DNA of 5,929 nucleotides. It comes from Ferruginibacter sp. (GTDB taxonomy: Bacteria; Bacteroidota; Bacteroidia; Chitinophagales; Chitinophagaceae). Below the pieces are notes generated by a model. The model was given only the letters and a program-made list of their open reading frames with translations, searched no databases and had not been told where the DNA came from. Positions within the stretch are counted from its first letter, which is position 1, and each line of letters opens with the position of its first letter. Location of the stretch: contig JANYFI010000730.1 of the NCBI GenBank assembly GCA_025362765.1, forward strand, positions 1 through 5,929, given 5' to 3'. This document shows, in pieces, positions 1-5,653 of the stretch. The position numbers were made by a program, and so were the translations under genes.

Positions 1-1525
1 GTTTAATAAAATCGCTTGCGTTAGGATGCTTAAATTTCCATTCCTTGTAATACTCAAGCAATATTTTATCCCGGGTGGCTGCACCGGTAATATAGCCCAA
101 CTGTTCAAGAAATACGGCTCCTTTACTATAAGCAGCCACGCTATAGCCAACATTGGTATTAAAATGATCGGCATGCGTGGTAAGGGGCTCTTCCCACTCG
201 CTTTTAGCAATAAAATAATAGGACTTATAATTATCTGCGTGTTCCAGGGGTAGCAGGGACGCTGCAGAATCCAGCGCTTTAATCACCAAGGGATTCGCAG
301 CATTCTTGACACGGGTAACTTTATCCCTGTAATAACCTTCTACCAGGTCCGTGGCATACTCTGTAAACCCTTCATCCATCCAGGCATATAAACTCTCGTT
401 GGTGCCCAGCATCATCTGATACCAGCTATGCATCCATTCGTGAAAAACAGTTCCCAGCCCCGGACCACTGATCAGCGTAGCCATGGGGTACTCCATACCG
501 CCATCACCTCCTTGTATAAATGAATATTGTGGATAAGGATATTTTCCAAACTTAGCTTCTATAAATGGCAACACGGTCACGGCAGCATTGGCTACTGTTT
601 CCCATGCTTCATCATTTGCGGGATCATTTTCTTTATAATTATATATGATATTCAGCATGGGGGTACCGTTGGGCATTTTTCGCACCAGGTGCTTGTAATC
701 AGGATCAGCAGCCCACATAAAATCATGTACATTATTGGCAACAAAATGCCAGGTACGTTTTGCCTTCGCCGTAGGTTTTAGTTCAGTGCCCGATGCGTCA
801 TACCCCCAGCCTATTTCAGCGGCATTCATCAATACACCACTGCCGCCCAGTTTATAAGTTTTATCAATATTAATGGTTACATCAAAATCTCCCCAAACGC
901 CGTAAAACTCCCTCGCAACATAGGGCGTAGGATGCCAGCCTTCATAATCGTACTCACACAATTTGGGATACCACTGGCTCATACTGTAACGAACGCCGGT
1001 AGTGGGATTATCTCTCCCGCTCCTGCGTACCTGCAAAGGTATCTGCGCTTCAAATTCCATGTCAAAAACCACTGATGATTTTGGTGCAATTGCTTTCGTA
1101 AGGTCAACCTCCAAAATAGTTTCGTGGTATTTTAATGGCTGTACTACACCATTCATTTTTAATGAAATAATTTTCTGGTAGCCAATTTCATCATTTTTTA
1201 ATTTGCTGATACGATCCTTTACCCTACCGTCCCAATCGGGTCTCCCGTTCACCAACGTTTTACCTAGCTCCTGGCTGCGAACATCCATGCTGCTGTTTGG
1301 CTGAAATGCATTGAAGTAGAGATGATAAAATACCTTCTTTAATATATCGGGAGAATTGTTGGTGTATACCAGTTTTTGCTTGCCGGTAAATTGATTGGTA
1401 ACGGCATCTACGTCTACGATCATTGTGTATTTAACGTGTTGCTGCCAACGGTCTGGCTGTGCAATTGCCAACTCACCAAAAGTCGAAAATAACAGCAGGA
1501 AAAGAATGGATCTATTCATATTCAT
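1..1525 (-). CDS. Secreted M1-family zinc metallopeptidase (aminopeptidase), C-terminus cut by window edge
   Basis: I translated this frame from the ATG at 1525 to the window edge: 508 codons with no stop. The N-terminus (MNMNRS, then ILFLLLFSTFG, ending AIA before QPDRW) looks like a Sec signal peptide cleaved after Ala22, so the enzyme should act in the periplasm or outside the cell. The zinc site is textbook M1: HEWMH at 362-366, then exactly 18 residues to Glu385 (in WMDEGFTEY), giving ligands His362, His366 and Glu385 with Glu363 as general base. The N-terminus-binding motif is GGMEYP (342-347) in place of the classical GxMEN. Tyr466 in AAYSKGA aligns with the catalytic Tyr of M1 enzymes (YEKG in leukotriene A4 hydrolase), and Tyr461 five residues earlier matches a second conserved Tyr. 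The catalytic domain is complete; what is missing is C-terminal helical sequence. A second in-frame ATG at 1519 is an equally possible start. It lies 137 bases after rsmI, probably as its own transcription unit. The substrate cannot be read from the sequence. Confidence 0.93.
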   Translation of the reverse strand, partial: MNMNRSILFLLLFSTFGELAIAQPDRWQQHVKYTMIVDVDAVTNQFTGKQKLVYTNNSPDILKKVFYHLYFNAFQPNSSMDVRSQELGKTLVNGRPDWDGRVKDRISKLKNDEIGYQKIISLKMNGVVQPLKYHETILEVDLTKAIAPKSSVVFDMEFEAQIPLQVRRSGRDNPTTGVRYSMSQWYPKLCEYDYEGWHPTPYVAREFYGVWGDFDVTINIDKTYKLGGSGVLMNAAEIGWGYDASGTELKPTAKAKRTWHFVANNVHDFMWAADPDYKHLVRKMPNGTPMLNIIYNYKENDPANDEAWETVANAAVTVLPFIEAKFGKYPYPQYSFIQGGDGGMEYPMATLISGPGLGTVFHEWMHSWYQMMLGTNESLYAWMDEGFTEYATDLVEGYYRDKVTRVKNAANPLVIKALDSAASLLPLEHADNYKSYYFIAKSEWEEPLTTHADHFNTNVGYSVAAYSKGAVFLEQLGYITGAATRDKILLEYYKEWKFKHPNASDFIK

Positions 1526-1662
1526 TTGATTTTTTTAATCATCCGTTTCGGCATACAGACCTTTATAAAACTAATATATTCCAAACAGACTTTCGTTAAC
1601 AGATGGTTATTCTACCTTGCCCATTTATTTCCTTTTTAAAGAAAACGCCCTGATGGTTTCAC

Positions 1663-2328
1663 TTAAGCCATACCCGCCAATACAATCACTATCTCTCCCT
1701 TTACAGGTTTAGCATTGAAATGATCATACACCTGTTGTAAGGTTCCTCTTTTATTTTCTTCAAATTTTTTTGTCAATTCACGGCTCACACAACATTGCCT
1801 GTCTGCACCAAAATATTCAATAAAATTATGCAGGGTTTTTACCAACCGCATCGGGCTTTCATAAAAAACCATTGTCCTTTCTTCCTGCGCCATCTTTTTT
1901 AAAAATGTCTGCCTGCCTTTTTTCAATGGCAAAAATCCTTCAAAACAAAAACTGGTGATGGGCAATCCGCTGTTTACCAATGCCGGTACAAAAGCCGTTG
2001 CACCCGGTAAACATTCTACTTTAATATCGTGTTTTACACATTCCCTTACCAGTAAAAAAGCAGGGTCACTGATACCGGGCGTACCGGCATCCGTTAGCAA
2101 TGCCATTGTTTTGCCTGCCTGCAATTGTTCAGCTAAATGATGAATAATTTTATGCTCGTTGTGCTGGTGGTAGGGTGTAAGCGATTTGTGAATATGGTAA
2201 TGCTGTAACAATACAGAAGAGGTTCGGGTATCTTCCGCAAGAATTAAATCAACCGATTTTAAAATATCAATTGCCCTGAAAGTAATATCAGCCAGGTTAC
2301 CTATAGGTGTGGGAACAATGTAAAGCAT
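1663..2328 (-). CDS. rsmI: 16S rRNA (cytidine-1402-2'-O)-methyltransferase RsmI
   Basis: RsmI uses S-adenosylmethionine to methylate the ribose 2'-OH of C1402 in the decoding centre of 16S rRNA. The 221-residue product shows the family motifs of this tetrapyrrole-methylase fold in order: VPTPIGNL (5-12), AEDTR (31-35), LTDAGTPGISDP (78-89), PGATA (108-112), GFLP followed by KKGR (131-139), FYESPMR (155-161), SRELTKKFEE (182-191) and GEIVIV (211-216). It ends soon after GEIVIV, so it lacks the C-terminal extension of the longer proteobacterial form, which is normal for many RsmI proteins. I place the start at the ATG at 2328, because MLYIVPTPIGNL is the usual family N-terminus; the frame can be extended three codons to a TTG at 2337, but that lies in the 8-base repeat array. 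It may be co-transcribed with purS, although the inverted repeat sits between them. No Shine-Dalgarno sequence is visible. Confidence 0.95.
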   Translation of the reverse strand: MLYIVPTPIGNLADITFRAIDILKSVDLILAEDTRTSSVLLQHYHIHKSLTPYHQHNEHKIIHHLAEQLQAGKTMALLTDAGTPGISDPAFLLVRECVKHDIKVECLPGATAFVPALVNSGLPITSFCFEGFLPLKKGRQTFLKKMAQEERTMVFYESPMRLVKTLHNFIEYFGADRQCCVSRELTKKFEENKRGTLQQVYDHFNAKPVKGEIVIVLAGMA

Positions 2329-2336
2329 ACTTGTCA

Positions 2337-2422
2337 ATTTGCTGATTTGCTTATTTGCTAATTTACTAATGATTGTAAGCGCCTTGGTATTAGCACATTA
2401 GCAAATTATAGAATTAGCTAAT
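2337..2422. repeat. Two facing arrays of an 8-base tandem repeat (imperfect inverted repeat)
   Basis: The plus strand at 2337-2368 reads as four consecutive 8-base units: ATTTGCTG, ATTTGCTT, ATTTGCTA, ATTTACTA, then AT. After an 18-base centre (2371-2388) the inverse orientation follows at 2389-2422: AT, then TAGCACAT, TAGCAAAT, TATAGAAT, TAGCTAAT. The two 34-base arms match at about 26 positions when one is reverse-complemented. The inner 18 bases (2353-2370 against 2389-2406) match at 16 of 18, and one of the two mismatches becomes a G-U pair in the minus-strand transcript. The outermost right-hand unit (2415-2422) covers part of the last codons and stop of purS. The array's left end is 8 bases upstream of the rsmI ATG. 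No transposase, target duplication or U-run is visible, so it looks like neither a complete mobile element nor a typical intrinsic terminator. Its function is unknown. Confidence 0.85.
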
Positions 2423-2659
2423 TATTACTTCAAACATTTCCATTACCTGATTGGCGAGCAATTTTTTTGCGGCATCTTCAGCAATTCGCTTAGCCTCTGA
2501 TGCATTGGCAGCGTTAATCTGAAGGGTAATATTTTTACCGATGCGTACATCCTGTATACCTGTTAACCCAAGATTTGAAAGACCACCCATTACGGCTTTT
2601 CCCTGTGGGTCTAACAATTCTTTTAACGGCATTACTTTTACCTGTGCTGTGAAGATCAT
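2414..2659 (-). CDS. purS: Phosphoribosylformylglycinamidine synthase subunit PurS
   Basis: PurS is the small non-catalytic subunit of the three-part FGAM synthase (PurS, PurQ, PurL), which carries out the ATP- and glutamine-dependent fourth step of purine synthesis; PurS holds PurQ and PurL together so ammonia can pass between them. The 81-residue length is typical. Family features visible are the N-terminal beta strand (FTAQVKVMP), LLDPQGKAV (15-23), the DVRIGK segment (38-43), an Ala/Glu/Lys-rich helix, and KKLLANQVMEMFEV near the end, the counterpart of the usual KLLANPVIEDYEV. The start ATG at 2659 overlaps the pssA stop (ATGA), so translation is probably coupled to pssA. The stop and the last two codons lie inside an 8-base repeat unit. 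purQ and purL are not next to it in this window. Confidence 0.94.
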   Translation of the reverse strand: MIFTAQVKVMPLKELLDPQGKAVMGGLSNLGLTGIQDVRIGKNITLQINAANASEAKRIAEDAAKKLLANQVMEMFEVIIS

Positions 2660-3498
2660 GTTGTAGTTTTATTTTTAAGCGCCAAAGATAAAATAATGTA
2701 AGCAATGAAAATAACCGGCACTGCGAGCCATTTTAATAAAACGGCAGAAATCACTGTAATTGCTGCCAATATTATTTTAGGCATGTTATTTTTTAAGGTG
2801 TAATCTTTAAACTTCATGGCCATGATGGGCAATTTACTTACCATCAGCCAGCTCAACAAAATGATGAGCGCATATAAAAACCATTTATTTGTTAGCCATT
2901 GGTTAACTGTTGTTGTCAAGTGTCGGCTTAATGTATCAAAAAAAATAAAATTTTTAATCGGCGATTGACCAATGAAAAGAATGCCTCCGCCATAATGCAA
3001 CATTAAGGGAAAAGACGCTACTAACAATCCAACTGCCGGTGTTGGAACTCCTTTAAAACCGTAATTCTGCGATGTGTCTAAATTGAATTTTGCAAGCCTA
3101 TAAGCTGAAGCAGCACTCAAAATAAAAGCAGGCACTAACCAAATAATAGATGTATCTAAGCCATTTTCCTCTCTTATAAAGCTTATTCTAATCAACTGAT
3201 ATAAAATAACACCAGGAGCTACACCAAAACTCACAACATCAGCAAGCGAGTCTAGTTGCTTTCCCATATCAGAACACACTTTAAAAAATCTTGCTACAAA
3301 GCCATCCAAAAAATCGACCAAGGCTGACGCAAAAATAAGTACCGCAGCATAAGATAATTTTTCTGGAATATTGAAACTGCTAGTGACATCATCATTTGTA
3401 TAAATAATAAAGCTTTCGGTTTGTAATGCGAACACAATCGCAATACAACCAAAGAATAAATTGAGCAGGGTAAATAAATTAGGAATTTGTTTTTTCAT
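2656..3498 (-). CDS. pssA: CDP-diacylglycerol--serine O-phosphatidyltransferase (phosphatidylserine synthase)
   Basis: This inner-membrane enzyme makes phosphatidylserine from CDP-diacylglycerol and serine, the first committed step towards phosphatidylethanolamine. The 280-residue protein carries the full CDP-alcohol phosphatidyltransferase signature, with D62, D65, G66, A69, R70, G79, D83 and D87 in the spacing DxxDGxxAR-x8-GxxxDxxxD. The four Asp residues are the expected metal and catalytic site. The N-terminus MKKQIPNLFTLLNLFFG is typical of the integral-membrane PssA type, and FKGVPTPAVG (148-157) matches a second conserved segment that separates it from phosphatidylglycerophosphate synthases. 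Hydrophobic segments lie near 8-26, 48-68, 90-106, 117-134, 152-169, 205-225 and 239-272 (probably two). It starts 6 bases after the aminopeptidase stop and overlaps purS by 4 bases, so it sits in the middle of an operon. No phosphatidylserine decarboxylase gene is seen beside it here. Confidence 0.94.
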   Translation of the reverse strand: MKKQIPNLFTLLNLFFGCIAIVFALQTESFIIYTNDDVTSSFNIPEKLSYAAVLIFASALVDFLDGFVARFFKVCSDMGKQLDSLADVVSFGVAPGVILYQLIRISFIREENGLDTSIIWLVPAFILSAASAYRLAKFNLDTSQNYGFKGVPTPAVGLLVASFPLMLHYGGGILFIGQSPIKNFIFFDTLSRHLTTTVNQWLTNKWFLYALIILLSWLMVSKLPIMAMKFKDYTLKNNMPKIILAAITVISAVLLKWLAVPVIFIAYIILSLALKNKTTT

Positions 3499-3504
3499 TA
3501 CTGG

Positions 3505-4797
3505 TTATCGCTTTTTCATTAATGATTCGATCTCATCAACGGTTATTGGAATATTTTTCATCAGGTCTTTGTTGCCATTTTTGGTAATCCAGAAATTATT
3601 CTCAATGCGCACACCCATCTTTTCTTCTTCAATATAAATGCCCGGCTCAATGGTAAATACCATTCCTGCTTTTATCGGTTCAGTCCTCGTACCCAGGTCA
3701 TGCACATCAATTCCCAGGTGGTGAGAAATACCATGGTATAAATATTTTCTGTAAGCCTTATTGTCAGGATCTTCGTTTTTTATATCCGATTTTTTTAACA
3801 ACCCAATTTTCTGAAAAACTATGGTTGCTTCTTCGCCCACTTTGTCTGTATAATCTATAATGCTGATGCCTGGTTTTAAAATAGTAGCTGCATATTGATG
3901 CAGGCGCAAACAGGCGTTGTATACTTCCTTTTGTCTCTTTGAAAATTTGCCGTTTACGGGCACCGTCCTGGTTAAATCTGCACAATAATTTCCGTACCCT
4001 GCACCAAAATCCATCAATATCAGCTCCCCATCTTTACATGGCTGATTATTTTCTACGTAATGCAACGTTCGCGCCCTGTCACCACTCGCTATGATTGATC
4101 CGTAGGCTTCACCGGTTGCCCGCTGCGACAAAAAAGAATGAACAATTTCCGCTTCAATTTCATACTCCATTACTGCCGGCTTTATAAATTGAAGCAAACG
4201 CCTGAAAGCAACTTCTGTAATGTCAATTGCTTTCTGTATTACTGCCACTTCCAGCGCAGTTTTTACAGCCCTTAATTCTTTCAGTATAACAGCGCTTCTT
4301 TTATATTGATGTAAAGGATAGCGAAACCGCATTGATTCCGCAAAACGATAATCCCTTACAGGTACCAGGTTGGCTTTACGGTCGTTCTCATTTGTATTCA
4401 GATAAATGGTGTTGGCCAGGTGAATCCAGGGCTGCAGGAGAGCATCCTGCGATTCCAGCCAAACAATTGTTGAAATGCCTGATATAGCTGTGGCTTCCTT
4501 TACCCTTAGCCTGTGGCCATCCCATTTTTCTTTTAATTCGTTTGGCTTTACCAATACCAATACTTCCCTGTATTTAGGATCGGGGTTATCAGGAAATAAA
4601 ACCAGCATCGTATCTTCCTGTTCAATACCTGTAAGCCACACCAGATCTGCATTCTGTTTAAACCGGTGGATCGCATCGCCATTGTAGGGCAATTCATCAT
4701 TGCTGTTAAAAACAGCCACGGCATTTTTATCCATTTTTTCTATAAAACGTTTCCTGTTCTGGATAAAGATGCCGGCATTTAAAGGAAGATATTTCAT
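3505..4797 (-). CDS. pepP: Xaa-Pro aminopeptidase (aminopeptidase P, peptidase family M24B)
   Basis: Aminopeptidase P removes the N-terminal residue from peptides whose second residue is proline, using two metal ions, usually Mn. In the 430-residue product, residues from about 5 to 130 form the creatinase-like N-terminal domain and residues from about 170 to the end the pita-bread catalytic domain. All five metal ligands are present: Asp263 (LMDFGAGYG), Asp274 (CADLTRT), His359 (GISHHLG), Glu384 (FTIEPG) and Glu399 (VRIEN). His246 (TLHYVEN) and His366 (DVHD) match the other conserved active-site histidines. No signal peptide is seen, so it should be cytoplasmic. The frame extends ten codons upstream to an ATG at 4827, but MKYLPLNAGIFIQNRKRF is the usual beginning of this family and the extra MYIAIVKKIL resembles nothing conserved; I therefore choose 4797, preceded by A-rich sequence. 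It leads the run with pssA and purS. The symbol pepP is by family; paralogues are common in this phylum. Confidence 0.92.
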   Translation of the reverse strand: MKYLPLNAGIFIQNRKRFIEKMDKNAVAVFNSNDELPYNGDAIHRFKQNADLVWLTGIEQEDTMLVLFPDNPDPKYREVLVLVKPNELKEKWDGHRLRVKEATAISGISTIVWLESQDALLQPWIHLANTIYLNTNENDRKANLVPVRDYRFAESMRFRYPLHQYKRSAVILKELRAVKTALEVAVIQKAIDITEVAFRRLLQFIKPAVMEYEIEAEIVHSFLSQRATGEAYGSIIASGDRARTLHYVENNQPCKDGELILMDFGAGYGNYCADLTRTVPVNGKFSKRQKEVYNACLRLHQYAATILKPGISIIDYTDKVGEEATIVFQKIGLLKKSDIKNEDPDNKAYRKYLYHGISHHLGIDVHDLGTRTEPIKAGMVFTIEPGIYIEEEKMGVRIENNFWITKNGNKDLMKNIPITVDEIESLMKKR

Positions 4798-4878
4798 CAA
4801 TATTTTTTTAACGATTGCAATATACATTTTTAAACCCTTGCGTAAAAAACAGGTTTGGCACAGGAGACAAATACGGCA

Positions 4879-4908
4879 AAAATGTATGCATATGTTACCC
4901 GATACAAT
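4879..4908 (-). promoter_or_regulatory. Possible Bacteroidetes-type promoter for the pepP-pssA-purS run
   Basis: Read on the minus strand, ATTG (4908-4905) is followed after 18 bases by TACATTTT (4886-4879). This resembles the Bacteroidetes primary-sigma consensus, TTTG near -33 and TAnnTTTG near -7, with 3 of 4 and 5 of 6 fixed positions matching. It lies in the 137-base gap between the scoB stop and the aminopeptidase start and would leave a leader of roughly 70-75 bases. The match is by eye in AT-rich DNA, where chance hits are frequent, so this is a candidate only. Confidence 0.35.
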
Positions 4909-4934
4909 GACAGTAAATTAATTGGTGCGCTCCA

Positions 4935-5588
4935 TTAAAATTGCATTTCTGGTATTTCGCCTTCCACAATAAGTCTGCCTGCAGTTTTAGATATAATTTC
5001 TTCCACGCTAACCCCTGGAGCTCGTTCCAAAAGCTTGAACCCATCTGTGGTTACATCCAGTACCGCCAGATCTGTCACAATTTTTTTTACGCATCCGATA
5101 CCGGTAAGCGGCAATATGCAACGGGAAAGCAATTTAGATTCACCCGCTGGATTGGTATGCATCATTGCCACAATAATATTTTGTGCGCTGGCAACAAGAT
5201 CCATAGCGCCTCCCATGCCTTTTACCATTTTGCCGGGTATTTTCCAATTGGCAATATCACCGGTATCGCTCACTTCCATGGCACCTAAAATGGTAAGGTC
5301 AACCTTGCCCGCCCGGATCATTCCAAAACTCATAGCACTGTCAAAAAAAGAAGAACCTGCAATCGTGGTAATTGTTTGCTTGCCTGCATTTATGAGATCC
5401 GGATTTTCTTCTCCCTCAAAAGGAAAAGGCCCCATGCCCAGTAACCCGTTTTCACTTTGCAAAATTACTTTTATGCCAGCCGGAATATAGTTGGCAACCA
5501 ATGTTGGGATACCGATGCCCAGGTTCACGTAATACCCGTCTTTTAATTCCTTTGATAGCCGCTGTGCAATCTGGTTTTTATCAAGCAT
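4935..5588 (-). CDS. scoB: 3-oxoacid CoA-transferase subunit B (succinyl-CoA:acetoacetate CoA-transferase beta)
   Basis: This is the catalytic subunit of a family I CoA-transferase, which swaps CoA between succinyl-CoA and acetoacetate, or related short 3-oxo or fatty acids, in ketone-body and short-chain acid metabolism. The 217-residue length is typical for a separate B subunit. The motif NLGIGIPTL (22-30) is followed by LQSENGLLGMGP (43-54). Glu46 in SENG is the residue that forms the glutamyl-CoA thioester intermediate. GMGGAMDL (124-131) is the conserved glycine-rich segment. The start MLDKNQIAQRLSKEL matches the family. scoA lies upstream on the same strand, as expected for an A2B2-type enzyme. 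The exact acid preference (succinate, acetate or butyrate) cannot be decided from the sequence. The gene ends 137 bases before the next start, with no strong terminator hairpin. Confidence 0.94.
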   Translation of the reverse strand: MLDKNQIAQRLSKELKDGYYVNLGIGIPTLVANYIPAGIKVILQSENGLLGMGPFPFEGEENPDLINAGKQTITTIAGSSFFDSAMSFGMIRAGKVDLTILGAMEVSDTGDIANWKIPGKMVKGMGGAMDLVASAQNIIVAMMHTNPAGESKLLSRCILPLTGIGCVKKIVTDLAVLDVTTDGFKLLERAPGVSVEEIISKTAGRLIVEGEIPEMQF

Positions 5589-5639
5589 AATTATAAGTAG
5601 CTGTGAAAAAAAAATTCATTAAAAAATACTGTTGCAAAA

Positions 5640-5651
5640 ATTTAGCTAAAT
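5640..5651. repeat. 12-base perfect palindrome in the scoA-scoB gap
   Basis: The sequence ATTTAGCTAAAT is its own reverse complement and begins 3 bases after the scoA stop codon, in a 65-base AT-rich gap that also carries a run of nine A on the plus strand (5606-5614). It shares the core TTAGCTAA with the palindrome AATTAGCTAATT at 2412-2423, at the outer edge of the 8-base arrays. It may be a weak structure, a protein site, or chance in AT-rich sequence. Confidence 0.35.
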
Positions 5652-5653
5652 GA

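Noticed and set aside
26..781. Two short plus-strand frames (26-253 and 527-781) at the left end
   Set aside because: Both are opposite the continuous M1 peptidase frame that holds the zinc site; they are shadows.
1201..1210. ATTTGCTGAT inside the M1 peptidase gene, identical to the first array unit
   Set aside because: A single copy within coding sequence with no neighbouring units; chance match.
1561..1590. A promoter for the M1 peptidase from TTTG (1585-1582) and TAGTTTTA (1573-1566) on the minus strand
   Set aside because: The two boxes are only 8 bases apart, far short of the spacing expected for the Bacteroidetes consensus, so I do not call it.
1628..1645. A short hairpin (TTTCTTT against AAAGGAAA) after rsmI as a terminator
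   Set aside because: Only seven weak pairs including a G-U, and no U-run on the transcript; not supportable as a terminator.
1955..2140. A 61-codon plus-strand frame opposite rsmI
   Set aside because: Antisense to the conserved LTDAGTPGISDP and PGATA regions, with no independent coding character.
4798..4827. Ten extra N-terminal codons of the aminopeptidase (MYIAIVKKIL)
   Set aside because: The hydrophobic stretch is too short for a signal peptide and the conserved family start begins at the next Met, so I treat it as leader sequence.
5035..5490. A 151-codon open frame on the plus strand opposite scoB
   Set aside because: It lies wholly antisense to a well-conserved gene, has no recognisable motifs, and is a frame shadow of scoB.
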